From Acidobacteriota bacterium (lineage in GTDB: Bacteria > Acidobacteriota > Thermoanaerobaculia > Multivoradales > J023), in the NCBI GenBank assembly GCA_029263395.1, contig JAJCXO010000257.1, positions 49,963-113,962 on the forward strand: DNA of 64,000 bases, given 5' to 3'. The position numbers and the translations under genes are program-made. The notes below the pieces were generated by a model that was given only the letters and a program-made list of their open reading frames with translations, ran no database searches and had not been told where the DNA came from. Within the stretch, counting starts at the first letter, position 1, and each line of letters opens with the position of its first letter. Shown here one piece after another: positions 16,722 through 25,868 of the stretch.

Positions 16722-18122
16722 CTAAAGACCGTACTTCTCGAGCCGCCGGTAGAGCGCGCTGCGCGACAGCCCAAGCCCTTTCGCCGCATCGCTGACGTTG
16801 CCACCAAATCGTTCGAGTGCCTTGCGAATGAGCAGACGTTCGGCATCTTCGAGGGTCATTTCTTCGATGCTCGCAGCGTCGCTGACCGCCGTTCTCAGGC
16901 CGAGGTCGCCGAGTAAAACCGCCGGACCATCCGACATCAACACTGCCCGTTCGACGACGTGACTCAACTCTCGAACGTTGCCAGGCCAGGGATGATCGAG
17001 CAAGCTGCGCATCGCCTCGGTATCAAAACGCACCGCGGGTTTGCGATAGCGACGAGCATGGCGCGCCAGGAAGAGGGTCGCGAGCAAGGGAATGTCCTCG
17101 CTGCGGTCCCGCAGTGCCGGCATCCGAATCTCGACCGTATTGAGGCGAAAGAGTAGATCTTGACGAAAGCGCCCAGCCTGCACCTCTTCGTCGAGATCGG
17201 CATTGGTAGCCGAAATGATTCGGACATCAACCCGTCGAGTCTTGGACGATCCTACGCGCTCGAACTCGCCGGTTTCGAGCACCCGCAGCAACTTGGTCTG
17301 CAAGGACAACGGAACATTGGCGATCTCGTCCATCATCAGCGTGCCACCATCGGCGATCTCGAACCGCCCTACCCGATCACTTTTGGCGTCGGTGAAAGCT
17401 CCTTTGACGTGGCCGAACAACTCGCTCTCGAAAATCGATTCGGAGAGCCCGCCGATGTTGACTGTGATCAGAGGTTTGGACGAACGATGCGAGACGCCAT
17501 GCAGCACCTGCGCCGCCAAACTCTTGCCGGTTCCGTTCTCGCCAGTCAGTAAGAGGTTGGCGTCCGACGGGCCGACCCGGCCGATCAGCTCGAGTACCGG
17601 CCCCATGGAAGGCGACTTAGCGAGCAGCTGCGGCTGCGCATCCCCCTTCAGCAGCTCGACCGCCGCCTCCAACCGCTCTCCGCGATGCAACGCCCGGCCG
17701 AGGGCCGTCTGAGTCTTCAAAATGGCCAGTAGACGATTGTCGTCCCAGGGCTTTTCGACAAAATCGCGCGCTCCACAGCGCATCGCTTCAACTGCGAGTT
17801 CGACGCTCGACCAAGCGGTCATCACGACAACCGGCAGCGACTCGTCCAATGCCCGGATGTCTCGCAGCAGATCAAGACCTTCCTGGCCAGAGGTGGTGTC
17901 GCGGGCGTAGTTGAGATCGATCAGGACAACATCGAAGTCCTGTTGCTTCAGTAACTCGAGGACCAATCGAGGCGACGTTGCGGTCTCGACTTGGCAGCCC
18001 TCGGACCTGAGCAGAAAACGCAACGATTCGAGAACATCCCGTTGATCGTCCGCTGCCAGAATCCGCGGAGCAGATGTGAGCTGCGGAGGTGAGGGCAGTT
18101 CGCTTGCGGAATTCGAAACCAT
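16722..18122 (-). CDS. NtrC-family sigma-54-type response regulator
   Basis: Receiver domain (19-138) with D25/D26 and phosphoacceptor D69, AAA+ domain (about 165-395) and a Fis-type helix-turn-helix (about 425-466, NVSDAAKGLGLSRSALYRRL). Walker A is GENGTGKS (194-201) and Walker B region is GGTLMMDEI. The sigma-54 contact loop reads GAFTDA (241-246) instead of GAFTGA; this variant is common in one NtrX/AtoC-like branch but its strength as a sigma-54 activator is uncertain. It is the likely partner of the kinase directly downstream. Targets are unknown. Confidence 0.92.
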   Translation of the reverse strand: MVSNSASELPSPPQLTSAPRILAADDQRDVLESLRFLLRSEGCQVETATSPRLVLELLKQQDFDVVLIDLNYARDTTSGQEGLDLLRDIRALDESLPVVVMTAWSSVELAVEAMRCGARDFVEKPWDDNRLLAILKTQTALGRALHRGERLEAAVELLKGDAQPQLLAKSPSMGPVLELIGRVGPSDANLLLTGENGTGKSLAAQVLHGVSHRSSKPLITVNIGGLSESIFESELFGHVKGAFTDAKSDRVGRFEIADGGTLMMDEIANVPLSLQTKLLRVLETGEFERVGSSKTRRVDVRIISATNADLDEEVQAGRFRQDLLFRLNTVEIRMPALRDRSEDIPLLATLFLARHARRYRKPAVRFDTEAMRSLLDHPWPGNVRELSHVVERAVLMSDGPAVLLGDLGLRTAVSDAASIEEMTLEDAERLLIRKALERFGGNVSDAAKGLGLSRSALYRRLEKYGL

Positions 18123-18594
18123 GGCCGGAGTTTACCTCGTCTCCGGATCGACGCGCTCACGAATAGACTCTAACCACGAATCAAACGCAAACGAAATCGG
18201 CTCCGTAGCGACGGGGAGTTCAGGGCAGGTCTTTGGAGGATTACCCGCGGCGACCGAGGTACTGGCTGAGCTTTTGAGGAATGAAGCTCGGTCGCTCACT
18301 TGATGTTTAACTAGACCTTGCGAAACCCCGTCGCTATCGGAGCCCGCTCTCTGTCTAAAGATGTAGCAAAGGCGGTGCCAACTTCGGCAACACATAAAGA
18401 AATCGCCTGGAGTCTCTCAAGCCTTTTCAAAACAGAGAGTTACGACAAATAGGATAAATAGCCCAGGAACTCTATTGATGTCCGTGGACGAGCAAGTGTC
18501 CGGAAATGGACAGAGCCTTGTGTCCGAACTCGGTCACCATCTCCACCCACCAGCAGAGGACTCGCCAAGGTCTAGCGTGGGTGATCGAGTCCAT

Positions 18595-18666
18595 GAACCC
18601 CACTCGAGCGTCGAGTGTGGGTTCCTCAAGGCGAGGAGACCACGATCGAGCGTCAATCGTGGTCTC
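18595..18666. repeat. Two adjacent hairpins with a shared loop motif
   Basis: Hairpin one, 18595-18624: GAACCC-CACTCGA-GCG-TCGAGTG-T-GGGTTC, with a single bulged T. Hairpin two, 18636-18666: 11-bp perfect arms GAGACCACGAT / ATCGTGGTCTC around a nine-base loop. Both have CGAGCGTC at the apex, although the stems differ in sequence. This pattern of different stems with the same loop suggests selection on structure plus loop or compensatory change. A third degenerate CGAGCGT copy lies near 18690. Confidence 0.65.
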
Positions 18667-18720
18667 TGGACGCTGGGGATCGTGCCGGCGAGCGTGGATC
18701 GATCGAAGATCGATCGAAGC

Positions 18721-18817
18721 CCCCACCCACCCAGGGTTTACACCCTGGGCTACCGGTTGCCGCCCTCCGGGCTCCGGACCAAGCAGGAGCCCCACCCACC
18801 CAGGGTTTACACCCTGG
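18721..18817. repeat. Duplicated CCAGGGTTTACACCCTGG palindrome, 69-bp period
   Basis: CCCACCCACCCAGGGTTT leads into CCAGGGT-TTAC-ACCCTGG at 18731-18748 and again at 18800-18817, in the same orientation and 69 bp apart. Weaker related copies (GGGGTGAAACCCG near 18824, CGGGTGTAAACCCG at 18901-18914) follow. These lie past the 3' end of the FHA regulator gene. Confidence 0.7.
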
Positions 18818-18889
18818 CCGCCTCGGGGGTGAAACCCGTGACGTTGAGATCGTCCCCAACACCTCCGTCTCTGGGAGCCGGAGGGCGGA

Positions 18890-18922
18890 ATCCGCCGCCT
18901 CGGGTGTAAACCCGTGGCGGAT
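18890..18922 (-). terminator. Two-tier hairpin after the FHA regulator gene
   Basis: Outer arms ATCCGCC (18890-18896) and GGCGGAT (18916-18922) enclose inner arms CGGGT / ACCCG with a four-base loop. It begins 22 bases past the minus-strand stop codon at 18944. No T tract is present, so termination is inferred from placement. Confidence 0.45.
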
Positions 18923-18943
18923 CTCAAGCGGGTTCGTTGCGGA

Positions 18944-20866
18944 TCATTTCACCGGCGCGGGTGAGAGCCGTCCGATACGCTCCATGCGTCGACGCAGACT
19001 TTGTCGGGAGATTCCCAACAGCCTGGCGGCTTGCACCTGGTTGTCTTGGCAGCGCCGCAACGCTTCCTCGACCGCCTGGTTCTCCAGTTCTTCCAGATTG
19101 AGCGAATCCAAGACTAACCCGAGGCCCGCCGACACCTCTGCCGAGGTTATGGTCTCGCCGACGATCGAGTCTGCAGCCTCATCAATCTCAGGCCCAGAAG
19201 CTTCGTACTCGCGCAGTGCCGGCGACAGAATCGACGATTCGATGGTGCGATTCTCCGGACATAAATACACGGCTCGATGGACCTCATTGGACAACTCGCG
19301 CACATTACCCGGCCATGGGTAGTCGCACAGCAACCGCAACGCCCGCACCGTCAACCCGCGGATCGGCCGACCGAGATCCTTTGCACAGCGACGCAGAAAA
19401 TGCTCAACTAGCGCTGGGATATCCTTCGGTCGCTCGCGCAGTGGTGGAATCTCGAGCATGTAGCCCGCGAGTCGATAGTAGAGATCGGATCGAAACGCCC
19501 CGCTTGCGATGTGCTTGGTGAGATCCTGATTGGTTGCCGCCAACACCCGCACATTCACGGACACCGGCTCACGGCCGACCGGGTGAACCTCTTTCTCCTG
19601 CAGGGCACGCAGTAGCTTGGCTTGCAAATCCGCCGACATATCACCGATCTCATCGAGCAAAATCGTACCGCCACTAGCTAGTTGCAACCGGCCCTCTTTG
19701 GCCGACACACCGGTAGCGACACCCTCACCGATCCCGAACAGCTCAGCTTCCAGCAACTCAGCGGGAATCGCGGCACAGTTGATCGCCATGTAGGGACCAT
19801 CGCGGCGGGGAGAGGACTGGTGGAGGATTTGCGCCAGATACTCTTTGCCGACTCCGGTCTCGCCGATAATCAGCACCGGCAAATCCCCCATCGCCAACGT
19901 TTGCATCAAGCGATAGATCTTCGCCATGGCCGATGATTGGGCATAAACATAGTCGGGCGGGAACACCAGGCCGGGATACTCTTTCGGCCGTTTCTCATCG
20001 TCCGACGCATCGAGCCGCGACCGGCAAGGCATCAACATCCGCACCAACAACCTTAGCCAAGGTTCGCAGTTGACCCGTCCCGGGAAACCACCCCACAAGA
20101 CTAGCACCAGGGCATCATTTCCCGGGCTCTTCAAGGCAGCGAGGGTCATTGGCGGAGCGGTCTCGCTGATGGTTTGGAAGTAGACGTCAGAGCGGGCCCC
20201 GGAAGCCAGGTAGGCCTTACAAACTCTCCGCAGCTCATCGGTGGCCTCACGAACGATCTGACCTGAGGCTGCGAGAATGATCGGAAACTCATCCTCAGGA
20301 ACCTCGAGCACACAAGCGCCGTCAAGGTGTAGCTCCTCGACCAACAGACCCATGGCCGAGCCCAGATCACCTTCGGCCTTCAGGAACAGCCGCAGATGAA
20401 ACAGCTCCGAGATCCGCAACCACTGTCGCGCCAACGTACCGCCCAAGCCAGCAGTCGGGGACGGCATGATCGGGACGGTTCCAGTCTGTTCTGAGATCGC
20501 TGACTCGAAAACAATCGCCAACTCGCCGTCGTCGCGGTGAAAGGTCTCGAACATGAGCCGAACCGGCCCGAATCGCACTGCCTGACCAGGCTTGATCGAC
20601 ACCTGGTCGACCCGCCGACCCGCGACGAAGGTACCATTTTTGCTAGACAGATCCTCGATCTCGAGCTGTCCGTCCACAACCTTGAGCCGAGCATGCAGCC
20701 GTGACACACCATTGGCCGCGACAGCGATGTCATTCTTCGCCAACGACCCGAGGTGATTGACACCCGGCTTGAGAGGGTAGACATATTCTACCCCTCCGAG
20801 CTCGCCACGCAGACAGTAGTCGACTCTGGACGCTGGTTCAGGGATCAGCATAGGGGTCGTTAGCAT
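18944..20866 (-). CDS. FHA-domain AAA+ transcription regulator with altered GAFTGA loop
   Basis: Order: FHA phosphothreonine-recognition domain (about 25-105, with NHLGSLAKNDI, GVSRLHARL, LSSKNGTFV), GAF-like segment (about 145-285), AAA+ domain (about 305-530) and Fis-type helix-turn-helix (about 595-635, QVQAARLLGISRQSLRRRM). Walker A is GETGVGK (335-341) and Walker B TILLDEIGD. The GAFTGA position reads GEGVATGVSAKEG (380-392), so normal sigma-54 contact looks impaired. An AGGAGG site precedes the ATG. The FHA domain implies input from a Ser/Thr kinase; one is encoded at 51.4-54.2 kb. Monocistronic by spacing. Confidence 0.9.
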   Translation of the reverse strand: MLTTPMLIPEPASRVDYCLRGELGGVEYVYPLKPGVNHLGSLAKNDIAVAANGVSRLHARLKVVDGQLEIEDLSSKNGTFVAGRRVDQVSIKPGQAVRFGPVRLMFETFHRDDGELAIVFESAISEQTGTVPIMPSPTAGLGGTLARQWLRISELFHLRLFLKAEGDLGSAMGLLVEELHLDGACVLEVPEDEFPIILAASGQIVREATDELRRVCKAYLASGARSDVYFQTISETAPPMTLAALKSPGNDALVLVLWGGFPGRVNCEPWLRLLVRMLMPCRSRLDASDDEKRPKEYPGLVFPPDYVYAQSSAMAKIYRLMQTLAMGDLPVLIIGETGVGKEYLAQILHQSSPRRDGPYMAINCAAIPAELLEAELFGIGEGVATGVSAKEGRLQLASGGTILLDEIGDMSADLQAKLLRALQEKEVHPVGREPVSVNVRVLAATNQDLTKHIASGAFRSDLYYRLAGYMLEIPPLRERPKDIPALVEHFLRRCAKDLGRPIRGLTVRALRLLCDYPWPGNVRELSNEVHRAVYLCPENRTIESSILSPALREYEASGPEIDEAADSIVGETITSAEVSAGLGLVLDSLNLEELENQAVEEALRRCQDNQVQAARLLGISRQSLRRRMERIGRLSPAPVK

Positions 20867-20951
20867 ACCTGACCCTCCTGCTGGCCGCAGGTTTCGCGAT
20901 TGAGCGAACAGAAGGACTCAGCCGCTTGCGTTTCTGTGTACTTTCACGGTT

Positions 20952-22088
20952 CTATGCACGAGCCGCGTACTCGCTCATCAGACGACGATACTGTTCCATC
21001 CAGGCATCAGCCGTGGGTCCAAGATCGAACCGTCCCAGGGCCTCAGCTTGCGACGCACGCAGCCGATCGCGACGTTCCGGATCCGCCAGCAACGCCTGAA
21101 TAAGTGTCGCCAGTGCTTCGTGATCTCCCGGCGGTACCATGGCTTCGCATGCACTCAACTCGGGCAACACACCAACCGCAGTGCCGACAACAGGGCACCC
21201 CCCAGCGACCGCTTCGAGTACCGCCATCCCTTGACTTTCGAAGCGCGAACTTTGAATCAGAAGATCCGCCTGCTGGTAGTGGCTCGCGAGCGCCGCATGA
21301 TCGACACCACCGTGCAGCCCAACTCGCCCCTCGAGCCCCTGTTCACTTACCAGGGCTACCATCTCAGGGCCATCGATACCCTCCCCCACCAAATTGAGTT
21401 GGACACCGGGAATCACCTGGACGACCAGCGCAAAAGCCTTGAGCAGGGTCCTGTGATCTTTCACCGAGTTAGGCGATGCGACCTGCAGGAGCCGTATGAC
21501 GCGGTTCTGCGACCTCGGCCGATGGCATTGAAACCGGGCGATCTCGAAACCCAGCGGTTGCAGGTTGAGCTTGGCGTCGGAGACCTGCTCGCCGACTTGC
21601 TCGCGAAGCCATCTCGATCCAACCGTGACTCGATCCGCTCCCGCCAACGCCCAGGAAGCCAACCAACGGTTGGCGCGACTGCGCGCACCGCCGTAGTCGA
21701 TCTCCGGCAAATCGGCGAGCTCGCCACCAAGAATTGAGACCATCACTGGGACTCCGAGCCGGCGGCCTGCAAAAACGGCTAGAGTCCCCGGCTCATGGGC
21801 CCACAAAGCATGCAGTACATCAAACGGCCGATGCTGCGACCGACGCCGAAGCCGGCGCCAGGTCTGCCACAAGATCGACAGTCTCGCCAGTCCTCCTCGT
21901 TGGCCACCGCCGGTCGGATGCACCTGCGCTCCATAAACCGGGTAGCTCGCCGTACGATGAGGGTACCGCAACGCGAACACCTCGACCTCGTGATGTTCGG
22001 CCAGCATGCGCACGAGATCGAGTAGGGCTGGTACGCACCAATCCCCTTCCGACGCGCTGAAGCCCGGCGTGATCAGGCCGATGCGCAT
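20952..22088 (-). CDS. Glycosyltransferase family 4
   Basis: Retaining GT-B glycosyltransferase for surface glycan synthesis. The start at 22088 (MRIGLITPGF) is chosen because it begins the Rossmann strand and sits 16 bp past the stop of the upstream radical SAM gene; longer starts would run into that gene. N-terminal acceptor domain 1-180 contains GGELADLPEID. The C-terminal sugar-nucleotide domain (about 190-378) contains RLLQVASPNSVKDHRTLL, VGEGIDGPEM, GLHGGVDHAALASHY and the E-x7-E donor motif in SRFESQGMAVLEAVAGGCPVV. Donor and acceptor sugars cannot be named. Likely co-transcribed with the two genes upstream. Confidence 0.93.
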   Translation of the reverse strand: MRIGLITPGFSASEGDWCVPALLDLVRMLAEHHEVEVFALRYPHRTASYPVYGAQVHPTGGGQRGGLARLSILWQTWRRLRRRSQHRPFDVLHALWAHEPGTLAVFAGRRLGVPVMVSILGGELADLPEIDYGGARSRANRWLASWALAGADRVTVGSRWLREQVGEQVSDAKLNLQPLGFEIARFQCHRPRSQNRVIRLLQVASPNSVKDHRTLLKAFALVVQVIPGVQLNLVGEGIDGPEMVALVSEQGLEGRVGLHGGVDHAALASHYQQADLLIQSSRFESQGMAVLEAVAGGCPVVGTAVGVLPELSACEAMVPPGDHEALATLIQALLADPERRDRLRASQAEALGRFDLGPTADAWMEQYRRLMSEYAARA

Positions 22089-22104
22089 GATGCCAAGCCG
22101 TCGA

Positions 22105-23574
22105 CTAGAACCCGGAAGTCTCGGGGCGCTGGTATTGGAACAGACGATGAAACGCCCGCAACTCCAACGGTAGGGTGTAGATCCCAGTCTTGTAGCGCCA
22201 GCCACCTAGCGACCGCAGGGCAAGACGCTTGAGCCCGCGCAGACGCAGGTCCGTAGTCGTCGGGTAATAAGCGTTGAGTACCCGCTCGAAGTTGCGCACT
22301 TTACGTTGCAGGCGCGGATCGAGCCATGGATTCTGGGGATCGCGGCGTAGCGAGAAATCGCGCCAATCACCGCTGATCCAGCCGTCGAGAGTGTCGGGGA
22401 AACTGAAACCCAGGGCTTTGGCTTCTTGCAACAACGTGCCGTCCTGGGGGACCGGCGTGTACATGTAAAGGATGACCTCGGTGGCGGGGTTGATCTCCTT
22501 GATCCGGCGTATGAAGCGGATGGTATCCTCGATGTCGGCCATCGGATCCGGCGGGTTACCGAGCACGAACGAAAGCTCAGGCACGATGTTGTACTCCTTC
22601 ATCCGCCGGACCAGGTCCAACGTCGCGTCGGGAGTCACTTTGCCACCCTTGTTCATGCGCTCCAGCACTTCTGCTGAGCCCGCCTCGGCACCGCAGAAGA
22701 TCATCTTCAGCCCGCTCGCCTTCATCTTGCGCCAAGTCTCATCGCTATACCGCATCAGCTCATCGACCCGGCCGAGCGCCCACCAGTTGAAATCGAGTGC
22801 CTTGACGCGCTCGGCAAACTCGGCGGTGCGTTTCTCCTGGATGAAGAAGTCCATGTCGTGGAACTGCACCGCATCGGCGCCGTAGTTGTCCTTCATATTC
22901 TGCAACAAACCGACGATCCGTTCGGGCGACTGGGCAACCCAGCGTCGGTTGACGATCGAGACGATCGCGCAGAAATTGCAGGCGAAAGGACAGCCATAAG
23001 ACGACTGGTGGGTAGCTACCCGCTTACCAAGGTAGTGGCTGTGGAAGTACTGCTCCATCGGCACCCGGTGATAGGGCCACTCAGGAAAATCTTCGAGCGG
23101 TAACACATCCCGATTGGGGTTGTGATGCACGCTGCCGTCCAGCCGATAGCTGATGCCCTGAATCGCCGACAAATCACCACCGTTCGCCAGCACTCTGGCG
23201 AGTTCCAGGAACGTCTGCTCACCCTGGCCGCGAACACAAACGTCCACCGAACCATCCGCCAGCGCCGTCTCATGGTGTTGCGACGCAAAATACCCGCCCC
23301 ACACAATCGGCACATCCGGCAGTTGGCGCTTGATCTCTCGGCTATCGGGAATCGCCCGCCCGAGCTGCGGCCCCGGCATCACCGTCAAGGCGACCGCCGT
23401 CAACGTCTGGCGTCGACCGAGTTCGACGATCCGGCCCACCGGATCCTCTTCGAGGTTACCGTCGACAAATTCGACATCGAATGTGCCCTCCAAAGTCGAA
23501 GCTGCCGCCAACAGCGACATCGGCAGCGGGTGTTTATTCGAGGAGGTGCTGAACGGGTTGTAGAGGACAAACAT
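22105..23574 (-). CDS. B12-binding-domain radical SAM protein
   Basis: Radical SAM enzyme with an N-terminal cobalamin-binding-like Rossmann domain (about 1-140, FVDGNLEEDPVGRIVEL, PIVWGGYFASQHHETAL) and a radical SAM TIM barrel (about 185-400). The [4Fe-4S] ligands are C195, C199 and C202 in YGCPFACNFCA. The cobalamin His motif (DxHxxG) is not evident, so the N-domain may be vestigial. Such proteins methylate or rearrange unactivated carbons in lipids, cofactors or natural products; the glycan/lipid gene context suggests a membrane lipid or cell-envelope substrate, which is inference. Confidence 0.9.
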   Translation of the reverse strand: MFVLYNPFSTSSNKHPLPMSLLAAASTLEGTFDVEFVDGNLEEDPVGRIVELGRRQTLTAVALTVMPGPQLGRAIPDSREIKRQLPDVPIVWGGYFASQHHETALADGSVDVCVRGQGEQTFLELARVLANGGDLSAIQGISYRLDGSVHHNPNRDVLPLEDFPEWPYHRVPMEQYFHSHYLGKRVATHQSSYGCPFACNFCAIVSIVNRRWVAQSPERIVGLLQNMKDNYGADAVQFHDMDFFIQEKRTAEFAERVKALDFNWWALGRVDELMRYSDETWRKMKASGLKMIFCGAEAGSAEVLERMNKGGKVTPDATLDLVRRMKEYNIVPELSFVLGNPPDPMADIEDTIRFIRRIKEINPATEVILYMYTPVPQDGTLLQEAKALGFSFPDTLDGWISGDWRDFSLRRDPQNPWLDPRLQRKVRNFERVLNAYYPTTTDLRLRGLKRLALRSLGGWRYKTGIYTLPLELRAFHRLFQYQRPETSGF

Positions 23575-23635
23575 CGGGGTTGATTCTAGCCGCGCTTCAC
23601 CTCAAACGGTGCAAGCGACCACGAATCGTTAAAGA

Positions 23636-24388
23636 CTAAGAAGAGCTGGCTGCGACGACGATGGCTATCAAGACAATCACCACCATGACCAGGAGCCCAA
23701 CCAACGAAATAATACCCATCAGTCTCCAAAAAGAACTCTGGTGATGAATGGCCTGGGTTATGGCTTCCGCTCCGCCACCTTGACGGATTTCTTCGATCGC
23801 GGTAGCGCTTTTGCTGAGCCGTGAGGCGAAGACGTAATACATCCAAGCAGCCGCCAGGTAGATCAGGGCGATTAAAGGACCTCCTGGAACTTCGCTGCTG
23901 GAAAGGGTAAAGGCCATCGCGATCGCGGCGACAACCTGAAGTGCTCCAAAAATGTAGCCTAGGATCGCGAGGAATCGCATCCAAGGCCTGCCTCTTTCAA
24001 ACTCCTGCACCATATTCTCGGTGATAGCACCATACGGCGAATCAACCGCTGAGGTACTCGGCTGGAGCGAAGCGGCGGGTGGTGCATAGGGATTTAACGA
24101 CCCGTCTGTCATCGGTGCAGCAGGGGGCGAGGCGACAGGTGTCGGAGCCGCATACGATGACGCAGCAACCTGGGACGGTGCCGCCTGGGGCGGTGCGACC
24201 GGAGGCGGAACGGCCTGGGGGGGTGACGCAGCCTGCGACGGATCGGCATAAACCGGGCCAGCAGGCGGCGGGGCTGCAGGCGGCGAGGCAGCAGACGGTG
24301 GGGCAGCAAAAGAGAGCCGGCAACGTTTGCAGGCGTCTTCGCGCCACTGGACGAGGCCACACTGTGGACATTTGATCTTCTCGCGCAT
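23636..24388 (-). CDS. Zinc-ribbon membrane protein with Pro/Ala-rich linker
   Basis: The N-terminus carries a small zinc ribbon of two Cys pairs (KCPQCG at 6-9 and CKRC at 20-23). A low-complexity Pro/Ala/Gln linker (about 30-115) made of repeated A-P-P-x-A units follows. The C-terminal half has about four hydrophobic segments (140-160, 172-190, 222-248 clear) in a DUF4064/YckC-like arrangement. It is 62 bp upstream of the radical SAM gene on the same strand. GAGGA precedes the ATG. Function unknown; the linker repeat may vary in length. Confidence 0.75.
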   Translation of the reverse strand: MREKIKCPQCGLVQWREDACKRCRLSFAAPPSAASPPAAPPPAGPVYADPSQAASPPQAVPPPVAPPQAAPSQVAASSYAAPTPVASPPAAPMTDGSLNPYAPPAASLQPSTSAVDSPYGAITENMVQEFERGRPWMRFLAILGYIFGALQVVAAIAMAFTLSSSEVPGGPLIALIYLAAAWMYYVFASRLSKSATAIEEIRQGGGAEAITQAIHHQSSFWRLMGIISLVGLLVMVVIVLIAIVVAASSS

Positions 24389-24714
24389 TATGGGTCCTCA
24401 GGATATTGGAGGTTGCCAAATGAATGGCCATGGCAGACAACGCGACGACCAGGAAGCCTGATCAACAGATAGAGTACCATCGAACACAGCTCCGGAGGTC
24501 GGCCCTATCCGCCCTGCGGCGCAGCTGCGGCGGTGTACGAGCCTCTCTCCACACCAGCAGCAGCTTCACCCGTGCTAGCGCACGAAGCTCGGGCCGAAGC
24601 TGACTACAACGGTGGAACAGTTTCGTCAGTGGGATAGTGTCGTCGGTGGGACAGTGTCGTCGGTGGGACAGTGTCTTCGATAGGACAGTTTCGTCGGTGG
24701 GGCCCTGGGCCAGG
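24389..24714. repeat. Gene-free gap with a 17-bp tandem array
   Basis: Five 17-bp units begin at 24617, 24634, 24651, 24668 and 24685, consensus ACAGTGTCGTCGGTGGG, ending at 24701. Units 2 and 3 are nearly identical; the others carry two to four changes. The array abuts the stop codon (24715) of a minus-strand radical SAM gene. The rest of the gap (24389-24616) shows no gene. Confidence 0.88.
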
Positions 24715-25752
24715 CTACAGGGACTCCAACGGCCCAAGATTCAACGTGCAAACGCAGCGACGGCAGATCGGATCTTGCTCGACATCGAGCTCGCTGCGAA
24801 ACCGCACCGCGGCCGGCGAATCGAGAATCTCGGCCAACGGTTGATCGCGAATGTTGCCGAGTGCCTGATGAAAGAAGCACGGGCGAACCGTGCCGTCGGC
24901 CTCGATCACCGTCGACACCCAGGGCGCGTTGCACACTGTTTTCGGTAGCTCCGCGGTGCCGTGAAGTGCTTGGTAATAACGCACGATACGACGCAGCTTG
25001 TCTGGACTCTCGACGATAAAACCGCTTGCAAAATCGGCGGCGCGCTCGGCGATTACCGTCTCGACGAGGCGTTCGAATTCGGCCGCTTCCTGCGCATTGA
25101 GGGCAACTTCCCCCGCCCGCTCCGAATCCCAACCGCCGGGGCGATTGAACGCTTCACTGGAGATGTCGGCCGCGAGGAAGGAAATGCTGGCGAGGCCGAT
25201 AGTGTGCGAGGCGTCGATGATGTTAGGTAAGTCGCGGAAATTGAGCCGGTGCAACACACAGCGGCCAGTGACGCGAAACGTCGACTCGGCAGTCTGGAGC
25301 GCAGCCACACCATCTGCCAGCTGATCAAACGCACGCGGTATCCGGCGAATCGCGTCGTGAACCTCCCGCGAGCCGTCCAGAGAAACGATCACTTCGTCGC
25401 ACCACCGCACCACGTCGGACACCCAGCGCTCTAGCAGTAACCCGGTCGACAACAGGGTAATCTTGACTCCGAGTTCCTCGAGCAACTCACATAGCGTCCA
25501 CAGGTTGGAGTGCATCAATGCCTCGCCCCCGGATAACACCACCCAACGCACCTGCAGCTTGCGCAAGGTCTCGACGTGCGGCGCCAAGTCCTCTCGACTC
25601 AACTCCTGACGGTTACGATTACCCTTCCAGATATCGCACATCACACACCGGCAATTGCAACGGCTGTGCGGCATCAACACCACCACCGGCATGCTGTGGA
25701 TGCGATGGGTTCGGAGCGTCAGTTGGCGCTTGGCAAGATCGATCAGGGTCAT
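24715..25752 (-). CDS. Radical SAM/SPASM-like protein
   Basis: Radical SAM protein of the MoaA/PqqE superfamily. Using the ATG at 25752, the cluster ligands are C32, C36 and C39 in SRCNCRCVMCDIW; the frame continues upstream to another ATG at 25809, but that would leave only 59 bp for the divergent promoter. The C-terminal part has a SPASM/Twitch-like set of cysteines (CNAPW, VRPCFFH, CRRCVC), expected to bind one or two further Fe-S clusters. Barrel motifs GGEALMH and SLDG are present. No peptide substrate gene is adjacent; the divergent partner is a GT2 enzyme, so a glycan- or lipid-related substrate is possible. Confidence 0.88.
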   Translation of the reverse strand: MTLIDLAKRQLTLRTHRIHSMPVVVLMPHSRCNCRCVMCDIWKGNRNRQELSREDLAPHVETLRKLQVRWVVLSGGEALMHSNLWTLCELLEELGVKITLLSTGLLLERWVSDVVRWCDEVIVSLDGSREVHDAIRRIPRAFDQLADGVAALQTAESTFRVTGRCVLHRLNFRDLPNIIDASHTIGLASISFLAADISSEAFNRPGGWDSERAGEVALNAQEAAEFERLVETVIAERAADFASGFIVESPDKLRRIVRYYQALHGTAELPKTVCNAPWVSTVIEADGTVRPCFFHQALGNIRDQPLAEILDSPAAVRFRSELDVEQDPICRRCVCTLNLGPLESL

Positions 25753-25868
25753 CGCAGGCCTGCAGCGAGTTTTCTGCGTCGAGGAAATCCACATCAAACG
25801 AACTGGCATCAGGATAGATCAACGCCACTACGAAAACAAAGCCCGATTCGAGCGTATACTCCCGCCCC

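Larger units (their letters stand above)
18123..18943. other. 820-bp gene-free region with hairpins
   Basis: Bases 18123-18590 show no gene and no clear repeat beyond the promoter region of the NtrC-type regulator. From 18595 to 18922 the sequence is a series of inverted repeats annotated separately. Reading frames here are low-complexity products of the repeats and lack ribosome-binding sites. Confidence 0.7.

Noticed and set aside
16722..20866. Sigma-54 promoters (TGGC-N8-TTGC) controlled by the two enhancer-binding proteins
   Set aside because: No convincing copy was seen in the adjacent gaps.
22089..22205. Longer start for the GT4 gene
   Set aside because: It would overlap the radical SAM gene by 101 bp and lacks a Rossmann N-terminus; MRIGLITPG at 22088 fits.
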